This document shows, in pieces, positions 41,161 through 49,089 of a stretch of DNA of 64,000 nucleotides; position 1 is the first letter of the stretch, and the number at the start of each line of letters is the position of its first letter. The notes under the pieces are model-generated. The model had not been told where the DNA came from and did not search any database. It saw nothing but the letters and a program-made list of their open reading frames with translations. Location: contig CAWKNX010000016.1 of NCBI GenBank assembly GCA_963851085.1, positions 372,001 through 436,000 on the forward strand, written 5' to 3'. Origin of the DNA: DATFVJ01 sp963851085. GTDB taxonomy: Bacteria; Actinomycetota; Actinomycetes; Streptosporangiales; Streptosporangiaceae. The position numbers were made by a program, and so were the translations under genes.

Positions 41161-41185
41161 CCCCATCAATGGCCCATTGATGGGG
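41161..41185. repeat. 25-nt perfect hairpin upstream of the IS element
   Basis: CCCCATCAATGG at 41161-41172 and its reverse complement at 41174-41185 surround a single base. A similar companion hairpin (TGATCGATGGCC with its complement, 56141-56152 and 56181-56192) precedes palindrome copy 6, so this belongs to a larger composite repeat. Confidence 0.7.
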
Positions 41186-41310
41186 CGATCACAGCACCCG
41201 ATAGCCCGTAGGACACCAGATCCTGTGCCCAACGGGCCATGGATCATGATCCGGGCGATGGCTGCGGCCCAGGCAACGCCGGGCTTCATGATCGCGGTAA
41301 CTTCTCGGCG

Positions 41311-42856
41311 CTTGCGTTTTAACCCTGTTACGGCTGGTTGCTGATCGTCTGCGGCGTGTCGCCGTGACATTGGGCGGCCACCGCATGATCATCTTCGTGT
41401 TCGATCAAGAGACGCGGAGGTGAGTGCGGTGGCCGTGGTGTCCAGTATGGCGTGGTTAACGCCGGGTGTGCCGGGGGATGTGGCGGCGTGGGGGGATCTG
41501 GCGGGGTTCCGGGCCGGGTGGTACGGGTGCCTGGGGCCGTGGGCGGATACGCTGTTCGAGCTGACGGACGCGGTGCTGTGCGCGGGCGGGCCGGTGACGT
41601 CGCTGCCGCGGTTGTCGCTGGAGCCGGTGCTGCGCCGGGGGCACGGCAGCGAGTACGCGGCGCTGGCGCACGGCCAGATCGGCGCGGGGGGGCTTTCGGA
41701 TCTTCTGGCCACGCGCCGCCCGGCCGGGTGGCCGCTGATATTCGCGGTGGATGGCACGGTCTGGCCGCGGTGTGCGGCGGGCACCTCCCCGGGCCGGGGC
41801 TTGTGCTATCACCCGTCCCGGCGGGCCGGGGGCAAGCCGGTGGTGCCGGGCTGGTGTTATCAGAAGGTCAGCCAGCTGAACTTCGCCCGTGACTCGTGGA
41901 CCTGGCCGGTGGATGCCCGCCGGATCGGCCCGCGCGAGGATGTGGCAGCGGCCACGGTGGCGCAGGTCCGTGGCGTGCTGGCCCGGCTGGGTGCCGGCGA
42001 TGATGTGCCGTTGTTCGTCTTCGACGCCGGCTCGTCCTATGACCCGGCCACCCTGTCGTATCAGCTGGCCGGGCAGCGGGCGCAGCTGCTGGTGCGGCTG
42101 CGCAAGAACCGGGTGTTCTTCCGCGACCCGCCGCCGCGGCTTCCCGGCACCAACGGCCGGCCCCGCCGCCACGGCGCGCCGTTCCGCCTCAAGGACCCCG
42201 CCACCTGGGGGGCCCCGGATGCGCGGCTTGCCACCGGTGACCGGGTCTACGGCACCGTCACCGTCCGCGCCTGGGCCGGGCTGCACCCGCTCATCCGCCG
42301 CCACGGCCGCTGGGCCGGCACCGCCCCAGCGCCGATCGTGCGCGGCTATGTGATCCGGGTCGATGTGACCCGCCTGCCCAAGCCCACCACCAAAGCCGCC
42401 ACGACCCTGTGGCTGTGGTGGTCCGGCCCCGCCCAGATGACCCCGGACCCCGATATCTGCTGGCGGGCCTACGTGCACCGGTTCGACATCGAGCACACCA
42501 TCCGGTTTGAAAAGACCACCCTCGGCTGGGTCACCCCCGCGCTGCGCCACCCCGAACAGGCGGACCGGTGGACCGCGATCATCTTGTCCGCCTACGCCCA
42601 GCTCGTCCTCACCCGCCCCCTGGCCGCCGACCTGCGGCTGCCCTGGGAACACCCCCGCGACCCCGCCCACCTCACCCCCGGCCGGGTCCGCCGCGACTTT
42701 CCGCGCATCCGCGCCGCACTGCCCCCGGTGGCAAACCCCCGAAAACCCTACGGCACCGGCCCCGGGCGGCCCAAAGGATCCCGCAGCCGCCCCGCCCAGC
42801 GCTACCCGGTGATCAAGAAAGCCGCCTGAACCACCGGTCCAGGGTTAAAACGCAAG
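41311..42856 (+). mobile_element. Complete insertion sequence, 1546 bp, with TIRs and 6-bp target duplication
   Basis: The ends are perfect 17-bp terminal inverted repeats, CTTGCGTTTTAACCCTG at 41311-41327 and its reverse complement at 42840-42856. The directly flanking TCGGCG (41305-41310 and 42857-42862) is a target-site duplication. The element holds a single transposase gene. Intact TIRs, intact target duplication and an uninterrupted gene indicate a recent insertion. The target is the loop of a dispersed palindrome. Confidence 0.93.
41420..42829 (+). CDS. DDE transposase (NF041680/IS701-like actinobacterial family)
   Basis: A 469-residue transposase filling the IS. The N-terminal part ADTLFELTDAVLCAGGPVTS followed by LSLEPVLRRGHGSEYAAL matches a family of actinobacterial transposases usually listed as NF041680. 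The likely catalytic residues are Asp in IFAVDGTVWPRC, Asp in LFVFDAGSSYD and Glu in RFDIEHTIRFEKTTLGW. The GTG start has GGAGG directly before it. The stop lies 27 bases before the right end. It should mobilise the element by cutting at the 17-bp TIRs. Confidence 0.9.
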   Translation: MSAVAVVSSMAWLTPGVPGDVAAWGDLAGFRAGWYGCLGPWADTLFELTDAVLCAGGPVTSLPRLSLEPVLRRGHGSEYAALAHGQIGAGGLSDLLATRRPAGWPLIFAVDGTVWPRCAAGTSPGRGLCYHPSRRAGGKPVVPGWCYQKVSQLNFARDSWTWPVDARRIGPREDVAAATVAQVRGVLARLGAGDDVPLFVFDAGSSYDPATLSYQLAGQRAQLLVRLRKNRVFFRDPPPRLPGTNGRPRRHGAPFRLKDPATWGAPDARLATGDRVYGTVTVRAWAGLHPLIRRHGRWAGTAPAPIVRGYVIRVDVTRLPKPTTKAATTLWLWWSGPAQMTPDPDICWRAYVHRFDIEHTIRFEKTTLGWVTPALRHPEQADRWTAIILSAYAQLVLTRPLAADLRLPWEHPRDPAHLTPGRVRRDFPRIRAALPPVANPRKPYGTGPGRPKGSRSRPAQRYPVIKKAA

Positions 42857-43057
42857 TCGGCGATATGTGCGGAAAAGTTACCGCGATCATGAAGCCGCCG
42901 TGGGTCAGAGGCGATGGTACATATTGACAGCCGCTGGATAGGCCGCCCTACGGGCCATCGATCATGCGTGAGGCTGCGGCTCGGGGTAATGAGACATTCT
43001 GCGGAGCCCGTTAACCAGCGACGCCCGGACGCGGTTGAAGCCCGGGCCCAACGGCGG

Positions 43058-43080
43058 CTGTTTTCAAACAGTACTAAGAT
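43058..43080 (+). promoter_or_regulatory. Palindrome and candidate -10 upstream of a leaderless VOC gene
   Basis: CTGTTTTCAAACAG (43058-43071) is a palindrome with 6-bp arms, directly followed by TACTAAGAT, whose TAAGAT resembles a -10 element. The GTG of the VOC gene is only seven bases beyond it and no ribosome-binding site is visible, so the mRNA may be leaderless with the palindrome as an operator. This is inference. Confidence 0.4.
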
Positions 43081-43086
43081 CATCTT

Positions 43087-43440
43087 GTGATCAACGGTAT
43101 GCACGCGATCGTGTTTTCCAGGCAGGCCGAGCAGGTCCGTGCCTTCTTCCGCGATGTCCTCGGGTTTTCCGCTGTCGACGCGGGCGGCGGCTGGCCGATC
43201 TTCGCGCTGCCCCCTGCCGAACTCGCGGTGCATCCAGCCGACGGCGACAGCTATCACGAGCTGTACCTGATGTGCGACGACATCCACGCGACGCTGGCCG
43301 AACTGAAGAGCAAGGGTGCCGAGGTCGCCAGGGAGGTCACCGACCAGGGCTGGGGGCTGCTCGCCGCGCTCCGCCTGCCGGACGGGAGCGAGCTGCCAAT
43401 CTACGAGCCCCGGCATCCCACTCCCACCCAGGGCCCGTGA
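43087..43440 (+). CDS. VOC-superfamily (glyoxalase/dioxygenase fold) protein
   Basis: A 117-residue single-module VOC protein. The pattern is MHAIVFSRQAEQVRAFFRDV, then LGFSAVDAGGGWPIFALP, ELAVHPADGDSYHELYLMCDD and LPDGSELPIYEPRHP. Glu/His positions consistent with a metal site are present, but the substrate is not predicted. It could also be a small ligand- or drug-binding protein. An in-frame ATG at 43099 is an alternative start. Confidence 0.78.
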   Translation: MINGMHAIVFSRQAEQVRAFFRDVLGFSAVDAGGGWPIFALPPAELAVHPADGDSYHELYLMCDDIHATLAELKSKGAEVAREVTDQGWGLLAALRLPDGSELPIYEPRHPTPTQGP

Positions 43441-43444
43441 TCCG

Positions 43445-43491
43445 CTCTCCGGGCCACGGCGCCCGGGCTACGGGCGCCGTGGCCTGGAGAG
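43445..43491 (+). terminator. 21-bp hairpin after the VOC gene
   Basis: Arms 43445-43465 (starting CTCTCCGGGCCACGG) and 43471-43491 pair with one mismatch and a 5-base loop, beginning four bases after the VOC stop. A convergent gene follows, so a bidirectional terminator is likely. Confidence 0.75.
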
Positions 43492-43561
43492 GTAGCCCGG
43501 GCGCCGGCCACAGCGCCCGTTACACGGCCCCGTGGGAGCCGTCAGCGTCGGGTGATCTCGC

Positions 43562-43840
43562 TCAGTTCCCGCCGCCGCCCATGGGCAGCGACTCGTAGAT
43601 CTTCTTGCAGTCGGGGCAGACCGGGTAGCGCTTCGGGTCCCGGTTGGGTACCCAGACCTTGCCGCACAGCGCGATGACCGGCGTCCCCGTCACCGCGCTC
43701 TCGAGGATCTTGTCCTTCTGGACGTAGTGGGCCAGCCGTTCGTGATCACCGTCACCGTGGGAAAGATCTGGCCTGGTATCGCTCTCGGGCAGGATCTTCG
43801 TGTCGCCCTCGGGCAGGATCTCGGTACTCACGACCGTCAT
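43562..43840 (-). CDS. DUF3039 small zinc-binding protein
   Basis: About 92 residues. The actinobacterial DUF3039 core is clear: DHERLAHYVQKDKILESAVT, GTPVIALCGKVWVPNRDPKR and YPVCPDCKKIYESL. The cysteines (CGK and CPDC) look like a zinc knuckle. The N-terminal 35 residues are repetitive (ILPEGDT/ILPESDT). The start is MTVVSTEILP. Function is unknown. 43841-44051 carries a short dispersed motif copy at about 43993 and otherwise nothing evident. Confidence 0.85.
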   Translation of the reverse strand: MTVVSTEILPEGDTKILPESDTRPDLSHGDGDHERLAHYVQKDKILESAVTGTPVIALCGKVWVPNRDPKRYPVCPDCKKIYESLPMGGGGN

Positions 43841-44051
43841 TCTACGCGCGCACCGCACGTCCTCATCGGCGCGGCACCGGACTGCTCGATGTGCCGCACC
43901 CGAAGGAACATGTCACCTCCATGGCAATGGCGCGGTCCGGGCGGCGGCCGGCGCCGCTGCGCCTGGCGCGCCGAACGGGATCGGGGCGGGCCGCGCAGCC
44001 GTTCGGGATAAATCCCCAGCGCCATACCCCGGGTATCGCACCGCGAGCCGC

Positions 44052-44627
44052 TCAGTTGGCCGACGGGTCGTCGGGGAAGGTCGCGACCATGGCGAGATCG
44101 CCGCCTTGGCGCCGCAGCACGCCCGGCCAGAGCCGCTCGGGCTGGGCGGCGAACGCGTCGCCTGGTTCGGCCGCGAGCACGTACCACGCGCCCTCGTCGA
44201 TCTCGGCCTGAAGCTGGCCGGTTCCCCAGCCCGCGTAACCCGCGAAGATTCGGAAGCCGGCAATCTCAGGCGCCAGGATCTCCGGCGGCGCGTCCAGGTC
44301 GACGAGCCCGATCCGCGACATGAGCGGGATGCCTTCGAGCGGCCGCCAGCCCAGCGGCTCGTCGTCGCCGGGTACCAGGGCCAGTGCGACCGCGCTGTCC
44401 GGCGCGACAGGACCGCCGCGGAACACGACCGCGGGACCCGTCACGAGCTCGGTCCACGGCCGGAGCACCTGGGCGACCGGGACCTCGGTAGGGCGGTTCA
44501 GGACAACGCCGAGGGTGCCTTCTTCTGGCTCGTGCTCCACGACCAGCACGACGGCACGCCGGAAGTTCGGGTCGCCAAGCAGTGGCGTGGCGACGAGCAA
44601 CCGGCCAACCAGCGTCGCGTCCTGCAT
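44052..44627 (-). CDS. YqgE/AlgH family protein
   Basis: A 191-residue protein with the UPF0301 (YqgE/AlgH) features: LVGRLLVATPLLGDPNFRRA, VVLVVEHEPEEGTLGVVLNR, FRGGPVAPDSAVAL, and RIFAGYAGWGTGQLQAEI plus GAWYVLAA. The fold is known but the biochemical role is not. The ATG at 44627 (MQDATLVGR) is seven bases beyond the end of the malic-enzyme remnant, in the same direction. A hydrophilic, low-complexity upstream frame was rejected as start. Confidence 0.88.
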   Translation of the reverse strand: MQDATLVGRLLVATPLLGDPNFRRAVVLVVEHEPEEGTLGVVLNRPTEVPVAQVLRPWTELVTGPAVVFRGGPVAPDSAVALALVPGDDEPLGWRPLEGIPLMSRIGLVDLDAPPEILAPEIAGFRIFAGYAGWGTGQLQAEIDEGAWYVLAAEPGDAFAAQPERLWPGVLRRQGGDLAMVATFPDDPSAN

Positions 44628-44634
44628 GCCACCA

Positions 44635-45060
44635 TCATGGTATGACCACGGGCCGGTCAGGGACCGATGCCCGCACCGGTGTCGTGCTTCGTGGCGGCGA
44701 CGGCGGCGACGGCGACGCTGCCGCCGTCTCTGCCACGGCGGCGTCGCGGACGGCGGCCGCCACGGCCGACGCCACGTTCGGGTGGAAGACGCTGGGCACG
44801 ACGTAGTTGGGGCCAAGCTCGTCCGGTGTGACGACCTCGGCAAGGGCCCCCGCGGCGGCGGTCAGCATCGCCTCGGTGATCGTCCGGCTCTGCGCGTCGA
44901 GCAGGCCACGGAACACGCCGGGGAAAGCGAGCACGTTGTTGATCTGATTCGGATAGTCGCTACGGCCGGTGGCGACCACGGCCGCATGTTCGCGCGCCTC
45001 CTCCGGCTCGACCTCGGGATCGGGGTTGGCGAGCGCGAACACGATCGCTCCTTCGGCCAT
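44635..45060 (-). pseudogene. C-terminal remnant of NAD(P)-dependent malic enzyme
   Basis: From codon ATG 45060 the product reads AEGAIVFALANPDPEVEPEE, then VATGRSDYPNQINNVLAFPG, LLDAQSRTITEAMLTAAAGA and NYVVPSVFHPNVASAVAAAV. These are the last ~125 residues of malic enzyme (the NAD-binding domain end). The N-terminal ~280 residues with the malate and metal sites are absent; upstream (45061-45201) is a different, low-complexity sequence overlapping a divergent MarR start. It ends with a Ser/Pro/Arg tail. It is almost certainly non-functional as a malic enzyme. Confidence 0.8.
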
Positions 45061-45179
45061 GCCGGCGGCGGCAATTCGCCGTGCCACCACGGCGCCGCCC
45101 GCCCGATCAATGGTGCCACCACGCGGCGCTGAGATGGGTCGACCCGTCAATGCCGCGCGGTTGCACGTACCCTGCATGC

Positions 45180-45707
45180 ATGTCACAGGGGCGAGCCGCA
45201 AGCAGCCCGGCGGCCCAGGGCAACGGCGCGGGCGGCGGGCGGCCTGGCGGACCGGCGCCTGCGCCCGCCGTGCCTGCCATCGACGCGACCAGGCTGCGGG
45301 TGGCCATCGCCCGGCTGTCCCGCCGCCTGCGACGGCACGAACTCGCGGGGCTGACCCCGACCCAGTTGTCCGCGCTCGCCACGGTGGAGAAGGCCGGCCC
45401 GCTGCGGCTTGGTGACCTCGCCGCCGCGGAAGGAATCGCGCCGTCCACGCTGACCCGGCTGGTGACCGCGCTCGAAGACGCTGGTTACGTGCAGCGCTAC
45501 GCGGTGCCGGGTGACGCGCGGGCGAGCACGCTGCAGGTCACGCCCGATGGCCGCGGGGTGCTCGACCGGGTCCGGCAGGAAATCAGCATGGTGCTCACCG
45601 GCATGCTGCTCGATCTCACCGCGGATCAGCGGACCGCGCTCGCCGCGGCGCTGCCCGCACTGGAGCAGCTGGCCGGACCCGACCCGCGCGAGCGCCGCAG
45701 CCAGTAG
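45180..45707 (+). CDS. MarR-family transcriptional regulator
   Basis: About 175 residues. After a Gly/Pro/Ala-rich N terminus, the winged-helix MarR domain shows RLRRHELAGLTPTQLSALAT, the recognition segment AAEGIAPSTLTRLVTALEDA and the wing GYVQRYAVPGDARASTLQVT, followed by a dimerisation helix. It probably binds a palindrome near its own start. The ATG is 45180 (MSQGRAASS). The start overlaps the decayed malic-enzyme region on the opposite strand. Its ligand and targets are unknown. Confidence 0.85.
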   Translation: MSQGRAASSPAAQGNGAGGGRPGGPAPAPAVPAIDATRLRVAIARLSRRLRRHELAGLTPTQLSALATVEKAGPLRLGDLAAAEGIAPSTLTRLVTALEDAGYVQRYAVPGDARASTLQVTPDGRGVLDRVRQEISMVLTGMLLDLTADQRTALAAALPALEQLAGPDPRERRSQ

Positions 45708-45868
45708 CGCCCGGTCCCAGCAGGTGCCCGGCGCCGGCGGCCCCGACGCGACGCGGGATGGTGCGGATCCCATTTCTCCCGAACGGCTGCCGCGGCGCGA
45801 CGCGCCCACCGGCGTGCGAAGACGCAGGCGGCGGGCGCCCGGTGTTCGGGCGGCTCCCGTTATCGCGG

Positions 45869-46894
45869 CTAGAACAGCAGGCTGGAGAGCGTCGTGCGAG
45901 CCTTGGCCACCCGCGGGTCGCGCGGCGGGAGCACGTCGAACAGGCTGAGCAGGTGGACCCTGGCCCGGTCCTTGTCGTCGCCCGTCGTGCGCCTGATGGT
46001 GCCGATGAGCCGGTCGAAGGCATCCTCGATGCGGCCCATCGCCATGTCGATGTCGGCGACACGAATCTGCGCCTCGGCGTCACCCGGATGCTCGGCGGCC
46101 GCCTTCCTGGCCGCCGCCTGATCGTAGGAGTTCACCCGCTTGACGAGCCTGACCTGCGAAAGCCCGAGGGTGGCCACCGGATGCCCTGGCGACTTCGCCT
46201 GCATTTTCTCGAATGCCGCCTCGGCTCCGTCGAGGTCACCGCGCTCCATTGCCTCCTGCGCGTCGATGAGGTCGGGGTCGCCGCCCGGCCCTCCTGCGCC
46301 GGGCAGGCCTCCAGGTGCACCGGGCTGTGCGCGGCCGGCACCCCGGTCCGCATGCGCCGCGTCCTCCGGCCCGCTGCCTGGCTGCCCACCTGTCCCGGTA
46401 CCGAGGCCGAGCCGCTGGGCCTCGGCCACGACCTGGTCGACAAACTGCCTGACCTGTGCCTCCGGTATCGCGCCGACGAATCCGGGAATGAGCTGGCCAC
46501 CGATCGCGACCATCACCATCGGGATGCTCTCCACCCGCAGCGCCGCGCTCAGTTGCTGATTGGCCTCAGTGTCGATCTTGGCGAGGACCCAGCTGCCGCC
46601 TGCCTCGGCGGCGAGCTTTTCGAGCACCGGGCTGAGCTGCTTACACGGACCGCACCATTCGGCCCACAGATCAATGATCACTGGCACCGACAGCGACCGT
46701 TCGAGAACGTCGGTGCCGAACGTCTCCTCGGTGACGTCGATGACCGCCCCCTGCGCAGCGCCTCCTGCTTCGCCGCTGCCCTGCCCGTCCGCGGACTTTG
46801 ACCCTGGAGCCGCCGTCTGCCGGCGTTTCAGAGCAGCCTGGCGTGCACCGAGATCGACTGCGCCATATAGGGAGAAGTCCCTAGGTTGCTGCAT
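45869..46894 (-). CDS. Thioredoxin-TPR protein (YbbN/CnoX-like co-chaperone)
   Basis: About 341 residues. The N-terminal thioredoxin domain has VIIDLWAEWCGPCKQLSPVL with active-site Cys81 and Cys84, followed by a Gly/Pro-rich linker (about residues 160-200) and a C-terminal TPR-like helical region (DLDGAEAAFEKMQAKSPGHP, AEAQIRVADIDMAMGRIEDA). This matches the YbbN/CnoX type that couples thiol redox chemistry to chaperone function. The start MQQPRDFSLYGAVDLG is highly characteristic. icmA lies 147 bases beyond its start. Confidence 0.88.
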   Translation of the reverse strand: MQQPRDFSLYGAVDLGARQAALKRRQTAAPGSKSADGQGSGEAGGAAQGAVIDVTEETFGTDVLERSLSVPVIIDLWAEWCGPCKQLSPVLEKLAAEAGGSWVLAKIDTEANQQLSAALRVESIPMVMVAIGGQLIPGFVGAIPEAQVRQFVDQVVAEAQRLGLGTGTGGQPGSGPEDAAHADRGAGRAQPGAPGGLPGAGGPGGDPDLIDAQEAMERGDLDGAEAAFEKMQAKSPGHPVATLGLSQVRLVKRVNSYDQAAARKAAAEHPGDAEAQIRVADIDMAMGRIEDAFDRLIGTIRRTTGDDKDRARVHLLSLFDVLPPRDPRVAKARTTLSSLLF

Positions 46895-47041
46895 GGCTCC
46901 ATCCTGCCTCATGGAGTGCCAAGCCCGCGCCGCGGCTACCCGCCATGTTGACCGCCGGCGCCGGGCACCCGGGTTGGGTGCCAGGCTGAGCCGCTCGGCT
47001 GCTGGCCGCTCGGCTGCTGGCCGCCGGAGCGCCTGTGCGGG

Positions 47042-48721
47042 TCAGAAGGTGGCCGGCTCCGTGTAGCTTCCCCACTCGGCGCGGAGCGCGGAGCAGATCT
47101 CACCCAGCGTCGCCTCCGCGCGAGCAGCGTTGAGCATGGGCGGGATCATGTTCTGGCCGGTTCGAGCCGCCGCCAGCATCTCGGCGAGCGCGGCGTCCAC
47201 CGCTGCCTGGTCACGATGCGCCCTGCGCTGCGCGAGATCGCGGACCTGCACGCGCTCGACCTCGTGGCTGACCCGCAGGATCTCCAGCGGCTGCTCGGCG
47301 CTGTCGGTGTGACAGTTCACGCCAACGATCTTCTTCTCGCCCTTCTCCAGCTTCTGCTGGTAGGCAAAGGCTGCCTCCGCGATCTCCCCCGTGAACCAGC
47401 CATCGTCGATGCCGCGCAGGATGCCGCTGGTCATCGAGCCGTCCGGGCTCATCGCCTTGATCCGCGCGAAAATCTCCTCGGCCTCGCTTTCCATGCGGTC
47501 GGTGAGCGCCTCGACGAACCACGAGCCGCCGAGCGGGTCGGCGACGCTGGTCACGCCGGTCTCCTCCATGATCACCTGCTGAGTACGCATCGCGACCTCC
47601 GCTGCCTTCTCACTCGGCAGGGCGAGAACCTCGTCGAGGGCGTTGGTGTGCAGGGAGTTCGTGCCGCCGAGCACGGCGGCAAGCGCCTCGATCGCGGTCC
47701 GGACGATGTTGTTGTCCGGCTGCTGCGCCGTCAGGGAGACGCCAGCGGTCTGGGTATGGAAGCGGAGCCACTGAGCCCGGTCCCCGCTCGCGCCGTACAC
47801 GTCGCGCATCCACCTGGACCAGATCCGGCGCGCCGCACGGAACTTCGCGATCTCCTCGAAGAAGTCGATGTGCGCGTCGAAGAAGAACGACAGGCCGGGC
47901 GCGATCGCGTCCACATCCAGGCCACGCGAGAGCCCAATCTCCACGTAGCCGAAACCGTCGGCGAGGGTGAACGCGAGTTCCTGCGCCGCCGTCGCGCCCG
48001 CTTCCCTGATGTGGTATCCCGACACCGACAGTGGCTTGTAGGCCGGTATCTCACGAGCGCAGAATTCCATCAGGTCGCCGATCAGCCGGAGATGCGGCCC
48101 GGGTTCGAACAGCCACTCCTTCTGGGCGATGTACTCCTTGAAGATGTCGGTCTGCAATGTCCCGTCGAGCCCGCGGACGGCGGCGCCCTGGCGCTCAGCG
48201 GCCACGAGGTACATGCAGAACACCGGCACAGCCGGACCGCTGATGGTCATCGAGGTGGTGATCTCGCCGAGCGGGATCCCGGCGAAGAGCATGTCCATGT
48301 CCGCCGCTGAGTCGATCGCGACACCGCAGTGCCCGACCTCGCCGAGCGCGTGCGGATCGTCGGAGTCGCGGCCCATCAGCGTGGGCATGTCGAACGCGAC
48401 CGACAGGCCGGTGCCACCCGCGCGGAGCAGCATCTTGTACCGCTCGTTCGTCTGCTTCGCGTTGCCGAAGCCGGAGAACTGGCGAATGGTCCAGGCTCTG
48501 CCGCGGTAACCGGTTGGATACAGCCCGCGGGTGAACGGATATTCGCCCGGCCAGCCGATCCGCTCGAAACCCGGATAGCTGGCACCGGGCGGCGGGCCGT
48601 ACACCGGCTCGACGGCGAGCCCGGACAGCGTGGAGAAGTCAGCGTCCCGCTTGCGCGCCGCGTCGTACCGCTGCTGCCAGCGGCGCCGGCCGGCCTCGAC
48701 GGCATCCTTGTCGGCGTCCAT
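47042..48721 (-). CDS. icmA: Isobutyryl-CoA mutase large subunit
   Basis: A 559-residue catalytic (alpha) subunit of the B12-dependent acyl-CoA mutases, without the C-terminal cobalamin-binding domain. Two residues separate isobutyryl-CoA mutase from methylmalonyl-CoA mutase: Phe instead of Tyr in TIRQFSGFG (Phe82) and Gln instead of Arg in KEYIAQKEWLF (Gln200). Both are the isobutyryl-CoA form. Other landmarks are GLSVAFDMPTLMGRDSDDP, TSMTISGPAVPV and LRFHTQTAGVSLTAQQPDNN. It interconverts isobutyryl- and n-butyryl-CoA with small subunit IcmB, which is not in the window. The ATG has AGGAG upstream. A 22-bp palindrome lies 105 bases upstream. Confidence 0.88.
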   Translation of the reverse strand: MDADKDAVEAGRRRWQQRYDAARKRDADFSTLSGLAVEPVYGPPPGASYPGFERIGWPGEYPFTRGLYPTGYRGRAWTIRQFSGFGNAKQTNERYKMLLRAGGTGLSVAFDMPTLMGRDSDDPHALGEVGHCGVAIDSAADMDMLFAGIPLGEITTSMTISGPAVPVFCMYLVAAERQGAAVRGLDGTLQTDIFKEYIAQKEWLFEPGPHLRLIGDLMEFCAREIPAYKPLSVSGYHIREAGATAAQELAFTLADGFGYVEIGLSRGLDVDAIAPGLSFFFDAHIDFFEEIAKFRAARRIWSRWMRDVYGASGDRAQWLRFHTQTAGVSLTAQQPDNNIVRTAIEALAAVLGGTNSLHTNALDEVLALPSEKAAEVAMRTQQVIMEETGVTSVADPLGGSWFVEALTDRMESEAEEIFARIKAMSPDGSMTSGILRGIDDGWFTGEIAEAAFAYQQKLEKGEKKIVGVNCHTDSAEQPLEILRVSHEVERVQVRDLAQRRAHRDQAAVDAALAEMLAAARTGQNMIPPMLNAARAEATLGEICSALRAEWGSYTEPATF

Positions 48722-48825
48722 CACGGCTCCTGTTCACTGCTTGGCCCGGACCATTCGGCTGTGCGGCCGGTCTGGCTGAGCGGCCGGTCTGGCTGCGGCC
48801 GGCGGCCGTGCGGCCGTGCGGCCGA

Positions 48826-48847
48826 GATAGTAGGACGTCCTACTATC
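48826..48847. promoter_or_regulatory. Perfect 22-bp palindrome upstream of icmA
   Basis: The half site GATAGTAGGAC is followed by its exact reverse complement, giving a 22-bp palindrome with no spacer. It lies 105 bases upstream of the icmA start and 240 bases before the divergent sigma-factor gene. The size and symmetry fit a TetR- or MarR-type operator. No regulator gene is adjacent. The remainder of 48725-49089 has no gene. Confidence 0.6.
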
Positions 48848-49089
48848 TTCTGTGCATAGTCTACGGGGTCGGCGTCGCGCTGCCCCGTACCGCCGCCGCC
48901 ATCACTCACTGTCGCCGGGCAGCGAGCCGGCCGTGGGACGGCGAAATCAGCCGCAACCCCACAGCGGGCAGCCCCGTCTATGGAATGTGCGCGGCCCGTC
49001 ACGGGGATGCGTCCAGGCACACGAACCCTGGTCATTGCGTACTGGGGGCCGCTCGACCCGCCCGCTCCGGCTAGGGATGTGGTAGGCCT

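Larger units (their letters stand above)
41285..42893. repeat. Dispersed palindrome, copy 4, split by the IS element
   Basis: Left arm TTCATGATCGCGGTAACTT is at 41285-41303 and the right arm at 42875-42893. Removing the IS (41311-42856) and one TCGGCG copy restores a palindrome almost identical to copy 2 at 16349-16405. The flanks (GTGCCCAACGGGCC on the left, GCCGTGGGTCA on the right) also match copy 2. Between 42894 and 43057 nothing coding was seen. Confidence 0.9.

Noticed and set aside
47042..48721. Annotation as methylmalonyl-CoA mutase
   Set aside because: Both specificity residues (Phe82, Gln200) are of the isobutyryl-CoA mutase type.
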